A stretch of 64,000 nucleotides of DNA from Neptuniibacter sp. 1_MG-2023 (GCF_030547185.1 NZ_JAUOQR010000012.1:40685-104684); one strand, 5' to 3'. Numbered from the stretch's first letter, positions 1 through 9,513 are shown. Numbers and translations are program-made. Notes: a model not told the origin generated them from the letters alone.

Positions 1-1272
1 GTCTAAATGAGTGGCAGAAGCTATAGCGCCAGTAACAGAGGATGATTCCAACAGCTCTTCCGAATTCACATAACGCGCTGGATCAGGTTCTTCAACATGC
101 TGAAAACGGGCCGGCAACTCAGAAACACCAACAACGCCATTAGGAAAAAGAATTGCTAGCCGCTCAGCAAGATTGGACAGCTCTCTCACATTACCAGGCC
201 AAGGATGGGCCTTTAAGGACTCTAGAGCGCTCATTTGAAATCTGACAGAGTCAAAACCTTGTTTTTTTAATCGGCCCAATAATTCATCCAGTAACAGAGG
301 AATATCTTCGGTTCGCTCTCGTAATGGCGGCATCTCAATTGGGAAAACATTGAGGCGATAATAAAGATCCTCTCTAAAGGTCCCTTCTTCAATCATCTCT
401 TCAAGGTTTTTATGCGTTGCGGCGATAACACGTATATCCGCTTCAAGTGTTTTAGTGCCACCGATACGCTCAAACTTTCGCTCTTGAAGCACACGTAATA
501 GTTTTACCTGCATAGATAAAGGCATATCACCTACTTCATCAAGAAAAAGCGTCCCCCCTTGAGCCAGCTCAAAACGACCTGAACGACTAGAAACCGCACC
601 CGTAAAAGCTCCCCGTTCGTGACCAAACAACTCACTTTCAAGCAAATCTGCAGGAATAGCTCCACAGTTAATCGGCACGAATGGGCCATTTTTACGTACA
701 GAATAATCATGCAGGTTCCGAGCAACCACCTCTTTACCAGTACCCGACTCTCCTGTAATTAAGACATTGACATCACGTCCCGTTACTTGAGACATAGCCT
801 GTCGCACCAGCCTCATAGGCCGACTACTACCGACTAAACTTGAAAACAGCTCTGAAGGAGGATTATTCGCATCCCCTGCCCCCTGAGGCGGCCGAGAATA
901 AAGTTGAGCTTTATGTAATTGATCGAGTAACTCTTGATAACTAAAGGGCACAGTTAACTGCCCTGTCACACCACTTTTCAGATCATCAGGCAGCTCAGCA
1001 ACTTCAGACCATTCATCTAAAGTAACAACAGCAGCATCAGGTGTTTTTTGCTGTAAATTGCGTAGCAGTTTTTCAAGGGATATAGGTAATTCACTTTGTC
1101 CAAGCAACACTAAAGAGACTTTATCACCTTTGAGCGTCTGCTCATCTGACTGCAACCAATCAACAAAGCCATAAAATTTGAAAGGCCGACCTAAGAAGGA
1201 AAGCGCAGCGGAGATCAACTCTCTGCGACTTAGATCATCATCAATAATTAATAGTTTTGGCTGCGCAGTCAT
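1..1272 (-). CDS. fleQ: FleQ/FlrA-type sigma-54 flagellar master regulator (3' end outside window)
   Basis: This is the N-terminal 424 codons of a sigma-54-dependent activator; the reading frame stays open to base 1, so the C-terminal Fis-type HTH lies outside the window. An atypical receiver-like FleQ domain (about residues 5-125) precedes an AAA+ domain. Visible motifs are Walker A GESGTGKE (about 174-181) and the sigma-54 contact loop GAFTGA (about 221-226), followed by a Walker B region with LFLDE. FleQ is the master activator of polar flagellar genes and, in pseudomonads, a c-di-GMP-responsive regulator of adhesion genes. Its place next to fliS/fliD/flaG/fliC matches the Pseudomonas fliC-flaG-fliD-fliS-fleQ order, here interrupted by a sugar cassette. 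A generic NtrC-family regulator is possible but the context makes FleQ much more likely. Confidence 0.9.
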   Translation of the reverse strand, partial: MTAQPKLLIIDDDLSRRELISAALSFLGRPFKFYGFVDWLQSDEQTLKGDKVSLVLLGQSELPISLEKLLRNLQQKTPDAAVVTLDEWSEVAELPDDLKSGVTGQLTVPFSYQELLDQLHKAQLYSRPPQGAGDANNPPSELFSSLVGSSRPMRLVRQAMSQVTGRDVNVLITGESGTGKEVVARNLHDYSVRKNGPFVPINCGAIPADLLESELFGHERGAFTGAVSSRSGRFELAQGGTLFLDEVGDMPLSMQVKLLRVLQERKFERIGGTKTLEADIRVIAATHKNLEEMIEEGTFREDLYYRLNVFPIEMPPLRERTEDIPLLLDELLGRLKKQGFDSVRFQMSALESLKAHPWPGNVRELSNLAERLAILFPNGVVGVSELPARFQHVEEPDPARYVNSEELLESSSVTGAIASATHLD

Positions 1273-1330
1273 TCCTGCTTATCTCTACCTGATTTGAGTA
1301 GAACCAATAGTGGCAACCACAGCACAGAAT

Positions 1331-1344
1331 GTCAATTATCTGAC
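1331..1344. promoter_or_regulatory. FleQ-box-like palindrome upstream of fleQ
   Basis: GTCAATTATCTGAC has perfect GTCA/TGAC arms six bases apart. The published Pseudomonas FleQ box is close to GTCANTAAATTGAC, and this site matches it at both arms and at part of the centre. It lies about 60 bp upstream of the fleQ start codon and in the divergent region shared with the sugar cassette, so autoregulation or co-regulation is plausible. The match was made by eye. Confidence 0.45.
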
Positions 1345-1360
1345 AAAATCTAAGGAAACA

Positions 1361-1380
1361 AAAATATACGCCTATATTTT
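1361..1380. repeat. Inverted repeat AAAATATA-CGCC-TATATTTT in the fleQ/rfbB divergent region
   Basis: The eight-base arms are exact complements around a four-base GC centre. There is no following T-run, so it looks more like an operator or cruciform than a terminator. It sits between fleQ and rfbB, 17 bp from the FleQ-box-like site. The remaining part of this 244 bp intergenic region shows no clear consensus promoter. Confidence 0.4.
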
Positions 1381-1516
1381 GACGCACATGAGAATACCCC
1401 CTTGCAACAAAACCCTATTTTATAAAATCAGTGAATCCAAAAAAATTAACGTTTCTACTATAACTTCAATAAGATAAAGTAATTCCCTATAAGCTCATAC
1501 AGAAAGCAGGAATAAG

Positions 1517-2566
1517 ATGAGATTCATAATTACAGGAGGAGCAGGATTTATTGGCTCTGCAGTTATCCGCCGCCTACTAAAACACACTAACGATACTGTC
1601 ATAAATATAGACAAGCTAACCTATGCTGCCAATATAACTGCACATAACTCATTTTTACAAAACGAACGCTATCACTTTGAACAACAAGATATATGTGATG
1701 CTACAGCTATCAGCAATATATTCACCAAATACCAACCTGACGCAGTAATGCATCTAGCCGCAGAGTCCCATGTAGATAGATCAATATCCGGACCAAACGC
1801 TTTCATTCAAACCAATATAGTCGGCACTTACACACTGTTGGAAACATGCCGCCACTATTGGACAACACTTACTTCAGAACGTAAATCAACTTTCAGATTC
1901 CATCATGTATCAACGGATGAAGTCTTTGGTGATTTATTACCCACCGATCCCCCCTTTACAGAAGAGAGCAACTACAATCCTAGCTCCCCATATTCAGCAT
2001 CAAAAGCAAGCTCTGACCACTTAGTTAAAGCATGGCAACGCACTTACGGATTACCGACTCTTATATCCCATTGCTCAAATAATTATGGGCCTTTTCAATT
2101 CCCTGAAAAACTAATTCCTTTAACCATCCTTAACGCTCTACAAGGCAAGAAAATACCTATATATGGAACAGGCGATCAAATCCGTGACTGGATCTATGTA
2201 GATGATCACGCAAAAGCCTTACTCCAAGTAATCAAACAAAGCGATATTGGAGAAACCTATAATATCGGTGGCCAAGAAGAAAAAAAGAATATAGAGGTGG
2301 TAAATACAGTCTGCGATCTACTCGAAGAGCTCTGCCCAACCAACAATACACCCTATCACTCCCTTATAACTTATGTCACAGATAGAGCTGGGCACGATAA
2401 AAGATACGCTATAAATTCAGATAAAGCCTATTCACAGCTAAACTGGAAACCCGACCATTCTTTTAGTGACGGTCTAAGAGAAACTGTACACTGGTACTTA
2501 AACAACAGCGATTGGTACAATAACAACAAAGCATCCACCATAGATAACAAAAATAATAATGACTAA
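1517..2566 (+). CDS. rfbB: dTDP-glucose 4,6-dehydratase
   Basis: This enzyme makes dTDP-4-keto-6-deoxyglucose from dTDP-glucose in the cytoplasm. The 349-residue protein is normal length for RmlB. It begins with the NAD-binding glycine motif GGAGFIGS (residues 7-14), has the family STDEVFGDL segment with the catalytic Asp-Glu pair, and the YSASK catalytic Tyr/Lys motif. It is the first gene of a tight cassette with rfbA 12 bp downstream. The sequence after the start codon is AT-rich compared with the housekeeping genes, as is common for surface-sugar loci. The absence of rmlC and rmlD in the cassette argues that the product does not go to dTDP-rhamnose here. Confidence 0.93.
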   Translation: MRFIITGGAGFIGSAVIRRLLKHTNDTVINIDKLTYAANITAHNSFLQNERYHFEQQDICDATAISNIFTKYQPDAVMHLAAESHVDRSISGPNAFIQTNIVGTYTLLETCRHYWTTLTSERKSTFRFHHVSTDEVFGDLLPTDPPFTEESNYNPSSPYSASKASSDHLVKAWQRTYGLPTLISHCSNNYGPFQFPEKLIPLTILNALQGKKIPIYGTGDQIRDWIYVDDHAKALLQVIKQSDIGETYNIGGQEEKKNIEVVNTVCDLLEELCPTNNTPYHSLITYVTDRAGHDKRYAINSDKAYSQLNWKPDHSFSDGLRETVHWYLNNSDWYNNNKASTIDNKNNND

Positions 2567-2578
2567 GAGAGCCAAATT

Positions 2579-3457
2579 ATGAAAGGTATCATTCTTGCTG
2601 GCGGCTCAGGAACTCGCTTATATCCCATCACCCGAGCCATCACCAAACAACTCCTACCCATATATGACAAGCCGATGATCTATTACCCGCTATCAGTACT
2701 CATGCTCAGCGGGATACAAGATATTTTAATCATTACGACCCCCGAAGATAACGATAGTTTTAAACGACTCTTAGGGGATGGAAAAGACTTCGGCATAAGA
2801 CTCAGTTACGCAATTCAGCCTAAACCTGAAGGCCTAGCACAAGCTTTTATTATTGGCGAAAACTTCATTGGTAAAGACAGCGTATGCCTAGCCCTTGGAG
2901 ATAACTTTTTTTATGGTTACGGTTTCTCTCCTAAACTACGAAGCGCAGCAGCCAGAACATCAGGAGCAACAATCTTTGGCTATCAAGTCAAAGACCCAAA
3001 ACCCTTTGGGGTTGTGGAGCTTGATAAAAACCGCAATGCAATCTCCATTGAAGAAAAACCCAAAAAGCCTAAATCTAACTTTATCGTCACAGGGCTCTAT
3101 TTCTATGACAATGATGTTATAAATATTGCAAAAGAAGTAAAACCTTCAGAGCGAGGTGAGCTTGAGATAACATCTATTAATCAGGCCTATCTCGATAGAG
3201 GGGCATTAAAAGTTGAGTTACTCGGACGAGGATTTGCTTGGCTGGACACCGGCACTCATGGCAGTTTACTAGAAGCCGCGCAATTTGTAGAAACAATAGA
3301 AAAAAGGCAAGGCTATAAAATAGCCTGCCTAGAAGAAATTGCCTATAGAAACGGTTGGTTAAACGAAGAGGACATTCGAAGAATTAGCAAGCCCCTTTGT
3401 AAAAGCCATTACGGTGAATATTTATTGAGTATGTTAGATGTCGATACCTTCAACTAG
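2579..3457 (+). CDS. rfbA: Glucose-1-phosphate thymidylyltransferase
   Basis: The protein condenses glucose-1-phosphate with dTTP to give dTDP-glucose, the substrate of the neighbouring RfbB. The 292 residues match the RmlA family length. The N-terminal nucleotidyltransferase signature [13 protein letters not shown] (residues 6-18) is present, followed by [16 protein letters not shown], which holds the conserved lysine and the sugar-binding segment. The EEKPKKPKS stretch holds the later conserved Lys. The next gene starts inside its last 20 bases, so the two are translationally linked. The pairing with RfbB but without RmlC/RmlD points to an amino-sugar branch. Confidence 0.94.
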   Translation: MKGIILAGGSGTRLYPITRAITKQLLPIYDKPMIYYPLSVLMLSGIQDILIITTPEDNDSFKRLLGDGKDFGIRLSYAIQPKPEGLAQAFIIGENFIGKDSVCLALGDNFFYGYGFSPKLRSAAARTSGATIFGYQVKDPKPFGVVELDKNRNAISIEEKPKKPKSNFIVTGLYFYDNDVINIAKEVKPSERGELEITSINQAYLDRGALKVELLGRGFAWLDTGTHGSLLEAAQFVETIEKRQGYKIACLEEIAYRNGWLNEEDIRRISKPLCKSHYGEYLLSMLDVDTFN

Positions 3458-4565
3458 ACCTTACCTTCCAAACAGACAAATATTAGATAAATATATAGAT
3501 CGTATCTATGACTCCGGCTGGTTAACCAATAATGGTCCGCTTGTTAACGAGCTAACCCAACGTCTAGAAGAACTCTTTGAATCGGACCATATCCTGCTGG
3601 TTGCTAACGGTACTTTAGCACTGCAGATAGCCTATCAAACGCTCATAAACCCGGTAGATGATAAAACGAGCCCCATTGAGGCGATCACTACACCGTTCAC
3701 CTTTATCGCCACAAGTAACGCATTAAAGTGGGAGGGGATCACACCGATATTTACCGATATAAACCCCACCGACTGGTGTTTATCTGCCAATTCGATTGCA
3801 GAAAAAATAAATAAGAACACCCAATTTATTGTCCCTGTTCACGTTTTTGGAAATGCTTGTCCAATAGAAGAAATTAACGAAATAGCAGAGAAATACGCGT
3901 TAAAAACAATCTACGATGCGTCCCATGCGTTTGGCATTAAGTACAAAGGTAGAAATATAGTTCAGTACGGCGATGCCAGCATTATAAGTTTCCACGCAAC
4001 CAAGCTGTTTCATACCGTCGAAGGGGCCATGATACGCTTCAAACATAAATCAGACTTAGCCAAAGCAAAAGAGATCATAAACTTCGGATTTAACGATAAT
4101 AAAGAACCTTGCAGGCTCGGTATCAATGCAAAAATGAACGAGTTCGAAGCCGCCGTAGGCCTCTCCATTTTAAATGATATTTCAGACATCATAAAAGAGA
4201 GAAATAACATAACTGCGGTTTATCAAGACGAGCTCAAAAACACCCCTTCGGTGATCAAATTAAATATAACCAATAACAGTGCATACGTGCCTATTCTGCT
4301 TGATTCAGAAGCGACACTTTTATCGACTTTAAAAACCCTAAAGTCACATAACATAGAAGCCAAACGCTACTTTCACCCCAGTTTAGATACAGTAGAACAT
4401 CTCAACCCATCAAACAGATGCCCCATATCTCAAGACATCTCTACTAGAATACTGTGCCTTCCCATTTATAATGGGCTAACGACAAAAGAGATTAAGCATA
4501 TCTGTGAAATCATTAACCACACAATTAATACTCACTCAATAGATAACCTAGATAATAACCACTAA
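3438..4565 (+). CDS. DegT/DnrJ/EryC1/StrS aminotransferase, VioA-like (dTDP-4-amino-4,6-dideoxyhexose synthesis)
   Basis: This is a PLP-dependent sugar aminotransferase of 375 residues. The N-terminus TRPYLP...WLTNNGPLV resembles VioA, which makes dTDP-viosamine (dTDP-4-amino-4,6-dideoxyglucose). The PLP lysine lies in [10 protein letters not shown] (about residue 194), and NGTLALQIA contacts the cofactor phosphate. Its start overlaps the rfbA end by 20 bp, so it should use the dTDP-4-keto sugar made by RfbAB. No ketoisomerase of the FdtA type is present, which favours 4-amination over 3-amination. WecE-type (dTDP-Fuc4N) chemistry is the main alternative; stereochemistry cannot be read from sequence. 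Viosamine-based sugars modify flagellin in Pseudomonas syringae, which fits the flagellar location. Confidence 0.85.
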   Translation: MSIPSTRPYLPNRQILDKYIDRIYDSGWLTNNGPLVNELTQRLEELFESDHILLVANGTLALQIAYQTLINPVDDKTSPIEAITTPFTFIATSNALKWEGITPIFTDINPTDWCLSANSIAEKINKNTQFIVPVHVFGNACPIEEINEIAEKYALKTIYDASHAFGIKYKGRNIVQYGDASIISFHATKLFHTVEGAMIRFKHKSDLAKAKEIINFGFNDNKEPCRLGINAKMNEFEAAVGLSILNDISDIIKERNNITAVYQDELKNTPSVIKLNITNNSAYVPILLDSEATLLSTLKTLKSHNIEAKRYFHPSLDTVEHLNPSNRCPISQDISTRILCLPIYNGLTTKEIKHICEIINHTINTHSIDNLDNNH

Positions 4566-4580
4566 CGAAACAGGCGAAAA

Positions 4581-5297
4581 ATGAAGAAGCACGGCCATGT
4601 CGCCATAATGCAGCCATATATTTTTCCTTATCTAGGCTACTTTCACTTAATCGAAGCTAGTGAGCTATTCATTTTTTATGATGATGTGAGTTACATAAAA
4701 AAAGGCTGGATTAACAGAAATAGGATTCTGCTCCAGCAAGAACCTAGCCTGTTCACTCTACCCATTCAACAAGCCAGCCAGAATGTTTTAATTAAGGATA
4801 CTCTGACTTGCATGGATACACGTTGGAAAAAGAAGTTTTACGCAAAATTAACTCACTCCTATCAAAAAGCCCCACACTTCACTCAAGTTATGGAGCTCAT
4901 TGACGCCTCACTCAAACACACTCAAAACGAATCAATAGCCTCCGTTGCAATCAATGCAATTCAATTAATTTACCAATACCTAAATCACGACATTACATAT
5001 AAAAGATCCTCAGACATCTCGCCTCATACACAAGGCATGGACAAAGCAGAACGCCTAATCAAAATAACAAAAGACCTAGGCTACACATCTTATCTAAACG
5101 CCCCTGGTGGAAAAGAGTTATACAGCAAGGGAGATTTTAAAAACCAAGGTATTGATCTTCATTTTATACGTAGTCTAGCGTGTCACTATTCTCAGTTTCA
5201 TCATGATTTCATCCCTTCTCTTTCGATCATTGATGCTTTAATGTTCAATACGATAGATGAGACAAAAACACTGTTTCAGCATTTCACGGTAGAATAA
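4581..5297 (+). CDS. WbqC-family protein
   Basis: The 238-residue protein opens with IMQPYIFPYLGYFHLI, the signature of the WbqC family, which occurs in O-antigen and flagellin-glycan clusters next to VioA-type aminotransferases. It has no signal peptide or membrane segment, so it is cytosolic. The biochemical role of the family is poorly defined; an acyl or aminoacyl transfer to the amino group of the sugar has been suggested, but I treat that as inference. It follows the aminotransferase by 15 bp and precedes a sulfotransferase by 10 bp, so it belongs to the same transcript. No separate N-acetyltransferase is seen, leaving WbqC as the best candidate for N-acylation. Confidence 0.8.
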   Translation: MKKHGHVAIMQPYIFPYLGYFHLIEASELFIFYDDVSYIKKGWINRNRILLQQEPSLFTLPIQQASQNVLIKDTLTCMDTRWKKKFYAKLTHSYQKAPHFTQVMELIDASLKHTQNESIASVAINAIQLIYQYLNHDITYKRSSDISPHTQGMDKAERLIKITKDLGYTSYLNAPGGKELYSKGDFKNQGIDLHFIRSLACHYSQFHHDFIPSLSIIDALMFNTIDETKTLFQHFTVE

Positions 5298-5307
5298 GGA
5301 TGACACT

Positions 5308-6135
5308 TTGAGCAACAATACAGATACGTTGATTACTGTTGCGATACATGGAGCTCCGAGGTCTGGCACCACGTGGATTGGGGAAATAATCAACAGCTCA
5401 CCTAACACCCTATACCGCTATCAACCGCTATTTTCATACGCTCACAAAGACTTCTTAACACCTGCATCAACTCAGGGAGATATTGACAGCTTTTTCACGA
5501 GATTAAAGTCTTGCAACGATAACTTTACAGGCCAGCTAGAACAAAGACATAAAGGGATATTGCCAGTATTCCAAAAGGAGCAGATAACACATATCGCTTA
5601 TAAGGAGGTTCGGTATCACAACATACTAGCCAACCTTATGGCAAAAAAGCATGATCTGAAGCTCGTCACCATCATCAGAAACCCATTATCAGTGATAAAT
5701 TCATGGTTGAAGGCGCCAAAAGAATTCAGGGCAGACCTTAACTGGAATATGCTTAATGAATGGCAATATGCTACGAAGAAAAATCAAAATAAGCCGGAAG
5801 AATACAATGGATTTGAAAAATGGAAAGAAGCCAGCACCTTATTCCTCGACTTAAAAAAAGCGTACCCAGACAGGGTCCATTTGATTACATATTCAGCTTA
5901 TTTAGCCAACCCAACCCAAGAAACAAAATTACTATTTAACTTTCTAGACTTAAGCTACACAGATCAAACTATAAGATTTCTAAACGAAAGCACAGGCCAA
6001 TACAATGTAGACCCCTACTCCGTCTACAAAGCACAACAATCTGATGATGCATGGAAACAAGAGCTCCCCAAAGAAATATCTGAGAAAATCCAAAGTAACC
6101 TTAAAGACACACGATTAGAAAGATTTTTAACATAG
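5308..6135 (+). CDS. Sulfotransferase (PAPS-dependent, cytosolic)
   Basis: The 275-residue protein starts at a TTG codon about 10 bp after the WbqC gene, with AAGGATG upstream. It carries the 5'-phosphosulfate-binding loop GAPRSGTTW (about residues 15-23) and the 3'-phosphate-binding segment IIRNPLSVINSW (about 129-140), the two PAPS-contact motifs of carbohydrate sulfotransferases. It lacks a signal peptide or transmembrane segment, so it would sulfate a nucleotide sugar, lipid-linked or cytosolic protein-linked glycan rather than an exported polymer. Context suggests the flagellin glycan as target. The acceptor cannot be deduced. An 82 bp gap separates it from a second sulfotransferase. Confidence 0.85.
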   Translation: MSNNTDTLITVAIHGAPRSGTTWIGEIINSSPNTLYRYQPLFSYAHKDFLTPASTQGDIDSFFTRLKSCNDNFTGQLEQRHKGILPVFQKEQITHIAYKEVRYHNILANLMAKKHDLKLVTIIRNPLSVINSWLKAPKEFRADLNWNMLNEWQYATKKNQNKPEEYNGFEKWKEASTLFLDLKKAYPDRVHLITYSAYLANPTQETKLLFNFLDLSYTDQTIRFLNESTGQYNVDPYSVYKAQQSDDAWKQELPKEISEKIQSNLKDTRLERFLT

Positions 6136-6217
6136 CATTCAAACCAACTAAATATAGTTTATTGAAGACGCTCCATAATACAATCAAAGCAACTCCGTTA
6201 TCCGTACAGGTAAGCAT

Positions 6218-7204
6218 ATGTCTTTCACATTTTTAATGTGCTCCGAACGCTCAGGTAGCAATTTAATTACCAAACTACTGAATGCTCACTCAGAGATCTG
6301 CGGCCCTTCAACTAAGCACCTAATCAACCCCGTTGCTCGGAACTTATTTAGATATGGCGATTTATCAAATCAACGCAACTGGTATGCCCTAATAGACGAC
6401 ATTCATATACTGCTATCTGCGGGCTTCTCGATTTGGAAAAAGGAGTTCAAAAAGTCAGAACTGAAAGGGCTAGCACCCTGCGGGGACATTGTTTCTTTAC
6501 TCAAAAATATTTTCATTGAGGAAGCATCTGAAGACGGAAAAGACAACATTTTCATTAAAGAGAACCATCTATACGAATTTCTGCCTTTTCTGCTAATAAA
6601 CTTCCCAGAGGCTAAATTTATTTACCAAACCAGAGACCCAAGAGACATGGCATTATCGTGGAAAAAAAATAAAAGCCATCCCGGGGGCATTATTGTTGGC
6701 GCCAAACAATGGTCCTATGACCAACAAAGATTTCTAAGTAACTACCATATACTACGTAAAGTAAATAAAGCATTTCTTATCAAATATGAAAATTTAATAG
6801 ACAACCCCGAAGAAGCTTTATCTGCAACCTTGTCATTTTTAGGGCACCAATTCCAACCATCTATGCTCAAATTCAATAATGACGAAACAACCCGTCTCAA
6901 TGCACAAATACAGGAAAGCTGGTCCAACCTGTCGCGCCCCATAATAACGAATAACAGTGCGAAGTATACAGACGAACTCACGTCAAATGAGATCTCACTT
7001 GTGGAGAAAATATGCTATTTCGAGATGAAAGAACTTAACTATACACCGATAAACAGCCTAGAATATTTAGACACGATTTCATCGCAAAGGATTAATATGC
7101 TTGAGCAACAAGAAAGACAAGATATTCCTGCTCAGCGCTCGGCAGGCACGTTAAAAAGTATGGATGCTAAACGAAATTTCTATCGACATGAACATGACAA
7201 TTAA
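6218..7204 (+). CDS. Sulfotransferase, second copy of a different subtype
   Basis: The 328-residue protein has the PAPS loop CSERSGSNLI (about residues 8-17) and the 3'-phosphate motif TRDPRDMALSW (about 137-147). It is not a simple duplicate of the preceding sulfotransferase: the P-loops (GAPRSGTTW versus CSERSGSNL) and lengths differ. AGGT seven to eight bases before the ATG serves as ribosome site. The last 60 residues are charged and extend beyond the sulfotransferase core. The gene ends 46 bp before the convergent end of the TPR glycosyltransferase gene, with no clear terminator between. Role inferred from context: sulfation of the flagellar glycan or of a related surface sugar. Confidence 0.84.
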   Translation: MSFTFLMCSERSGSNLITKLLNAHSEICGPSTKHLINPVARNLFRYGDLSNQRNWYALIDDIHILLSAGFSIWKKEFKKSELKGLAPCGDIVSLLKNIFIEEASEDGKDNIFIKENHLYEFLPFLLINFPEAKFIYQTRDPRDMALSWKKNKSHPGGIIVGAKQWSYDQQRFLSNYHILRKVNKAFLIKYENLIDNPEEALSATLSFLGHQFQPSMLKFNNDETTRLNAQIQESWSNLSRPIITNNSAKYTDELTSNEISLVEKICYFEMKELNYTPINSLEYLDTISSQRINMLEQQERQDIPAQRSAGTLKSMDAKRNFYRHEHDN

Positions 7205-7250
7205 TGTGGTGATGGCGACACACTACATGCGATGAGCCCTCAGAGGCGAG

Positions 7251-9029
7251 TCATACTTTTTCAATATAACGGAACCACATATCACTAAAAGCACTTTCTA
7301 AATCTTGTGCCATTAAGGAACCATTGTATAACCGTGATTCACTAACCTGCTCCCTTAACCCTTTACGCACCTCTGATAAGGCATGAATATCTGCACAAAC
7401 TTTATTGGCAATCTCAATATATTCACCTTCATTCTCTGCAACAAACTGATCCAAGCCTGCCTTATATAAAACTGCTGCCCCCCGTCGAGAGATACGATCA
7501 CTACCCAGTAAAGAGATATAAGGCACACCCATCCACAGCGATTCTAAATTAACCGTTCCCCCATTAAATGGGAAAGGGTCCAAACCTATATCAATACGCT
7601 TGTACGTATCAAAGTATAGCTCCCTTGCTTCTCCCATTTCGCAGTCAATCCTCTCCGGATCAACCCCAAGTAAAGCAAACCGATCTTTAATACTTCTCGT
7701 AGTCGCTGCATCACAAAAAGCAGTATCTTTAATCAATAACCTTGCAGAGACATTCTCATTAAGAATTGTCGACCAGAGCGCAACAACGTCATCGTTCAGC
7801 TTGGTAATCTTATGTAAGCAGCCAAACGTTATATACCCATTTTTAAGCGCGGGCAGATCCCCTACAGACACATCAGTATCTGGCGGAAAGAAGCAACCTG
7901 ATATATTTAAGTGCCAAGGCGCCTCAACATAAAAGGGTTTAATAGAATCAGGGAAATTCCATTGATCACCAATGAAATAATCGATCTCAGCGACCCCAGT
8001 GCTTGCAAAAAAACCCATCCACGAGATTTGAATAGGTGCAGCCTTCCAAGCAAACAAAGGTAATCGGTTATGCGCAGTATGCCCTGACAAGTCAATTAGT
8101 ATATTGACCCGATCATCATAAATCGTCTGTGCGATATCGCTATCTGATCGGTGAGCAATTTTACTCCACTTAGTAAAACAGGGCTTTAGCTCTTCAGTGA
8201 CTTCATCTTCGTCGGAATAGTTGCTATAGGCAAGTAACTCGACTTTACTGTTATCAAGTTTATCGATCCAACTCTTCAAAAAATAAGCAACAGAATGTTT
8301 CCTTAAGTCACCAGAAACAAGCCCTACTCTAATTTTCGGCTTATCTATCTTTTCTAATAACGGCCACTCTGTATAAGGTTCTGCTTTTGCGCGCGCAGCT
8401 TTACCATAAACTTGGGCTTTAATAAGGTATTCCTCTGAAGACACAGAGGGTTCGGACGCCATACACATTAATATATTACTAAAAATATCTAGGCGGGAAG
8501 GATCTAGATCATAGGCGGCTTGATAACAGGGAATAGCTTTTAAAAGTTCTGAACGTTTACGATAGACACTCCCCAAATTATTATGGGCCTTAATCAGCGT
8601 TGAATCGTGCTTTAAGGCCGTTTTATAAGCCGCTATTGCATCCTTATATCGCCCTAATTCAGAAAGCGCATCCGCATAACCTAGATGCGCTACAGCTAAA
8701 GAGGGCTGCAACTTTACCGCTTTGATAAAACACTGACTCGCTTTATTTGCATCACCTAGGCCTTTAAATGCTAAACCTAAGTGATGATTAACTTCGGCAT
8801 CCTTTGGTTTCAAACCAAGAGCCTTTGCCAATAAAAGCTGCGCTATTTTGTAATTCTGCTCTTGAAGAAGAATAATCCCGAAGAAGTGCAATGCATAGAA
8901 ATTACTATCATCGAGCTGAAGTACTTTTTGAAATAGTGCTTTAGCCTGTGGAAAATTAGAGTTCTGATAACTTGAAATCCCAAGAGCGAGAGCCTTTTTT
9001 ACAAGATCATTTTTCTGATTCACAGGCAA
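7251..9029 (-). CDS. TPR-containing O-linked GlcNAc-transferase-like (SPINDLY/GT41) protein, probable flagellin glycosyltransferase
   Basis: The 592-residue protein has about five to six tetratricopeptide repeats (residues 1-200) followed by a GT41 catalytic half (about 230-590). The GT41 signature includes VGLVSGDLRKHSVAYFL, the segment GHTAHNRLPLFAWKAAPIQ, and FNGGTVNLESLWMGVP near the C-terminus. GT41 enzymes add sugars to Ser/Thr hydroxyls of cytosolic proteins, with the TPRs binding the acceptor. The start lies 29 bp after the fliS stop on the same strand, so it is probably the last gene of flaG-fliD-fliS and made when flagellin is made. Flagellin is therefore the expected acceptor, and the sugar from the convergent rfb cassette a candidate donor. 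Confidence 0.88.
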   Translation of the reverse strand: MPVNQKNDLVKKALALGISSYQNSNFPQAKALFQKVLQLDDSNFYALHFFGIILLQEQNYKIAQLLLAKALGLKPKDAEVNHHLGLAFKGLGDANKASQCFIKAVKLQPSLAVAHLGYADALSELGRYKDAIAAYKTALKHDSTLIKAHNNLGSVYRKRSELLKAIPCYQAAYDLDPSRLDIFSNILMCMASEPSVSSEEYLIKAQVYGKAARAKAEPYTEWPLLEKIDKPKIRVGLVSGDLRKHSVAYFLKSWIDKLDNSKVELLAYSNYSDEDEVTEELKPCFTKWSKIAHRSDSDIAQTIYDDRVNILIDLSGHTAHNRLPLFAWKAAPIQISWMGFFASTGVAEIDYFIGDQWNFPDSIKPFYVEAPWHLNISGCFFPPDTDVSVGDLPALKNGYITFGCLHKITKLNDDVVALWSTILNENVSARLLIKDTAFCDAATTRSIKDRFALLGVDPERIDCEMGEARELYFDTYKRIDIGLDPFPFNGGTVNLESLWMGVPYISLLGSDRISRRGAAVLYKAGLDQFVAENEGEYIEIANKVCADIHALSEVRKGLREQVSESRLYNGSLMAQDLESAFSDMWFRYIEKV

Positions 9030-9058
9030 CTACTACACATAATTTAACAAACTAAAAA

Positions 9059-9457
9059 CTAATCGTTCTGAAGCTCTACCGGCATACTCGACCAGCCCTG
9101 CCTTATCTCCAAAATAAGCCCCATCACTTCCTGAACTTTATCAGCATTATTTTCACGATTAGCCACTATTAGTTGACGTATCATGTAATTATAAAGTTCG
9201 TCCAGATTAGCCGCCACTTCGCCGCCCTTTTCTAAATCTAACGCACCTTTTAAACCGACGATAATATCTGAAGCTTTGTTTAAGTGTTCAGTTCTTTCTT
9301 CAATCTGTTTACGTTCGATAGAGCCTTTAGCTTTGGCCAAAGAGGTCAACGCCCCTTCTAATAACATCGAAATAAGCTTATGTGGACTCGCTGTTTCTAC
9401 AGTCGCCCTAAGATCTACACTTTTATACTCTTTTAGGGCGTTTAAATTGACGCTCAT
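9059..9457 (-). CDS. fliS: Flagellar export chaperone FliS
   Basis: FliS binds the disordered C-terminus of flagellin in the cytoplasm and delivers it for export. The 132 residues fit the family. The N-terminus LNALKEYKSVDLRATVETA and the segment SPHKLISMLLEGAL, followed by a four-helix pattern and the LYNYMIRQLIVAN segment, are typical. It lies 56 bp after fliD on the same strand and just before the TPR glycosyltransferase, so the operon pairs a flagellin chaperone with a probable flagellin-modifying enzyme. Confidence 0.95.
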   Translation of the reverse strand: MSVNLNALKEYKSVDLRATVETASPHKLISMLLEGALTSLAKAKGSIERKQIEERTEHLNKASDIIVGLKGALDLEKGGEVAANLDELYNYMIRQLIVANRENNADKVQEVMGLILEIRQGWSSMPVELQND

Positions 9458-9513
9458 AAAACATACCTATCCAATAAAATATTCTAAACTCATGTCTAAC
9501 TATAAACGCTGTG

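Noticed and set aside
531..725. 64-codon frame on the minus strand within fleQ
   Set aside because: It lies in another frame of a well-supported gene and has no ribosome site or family content.
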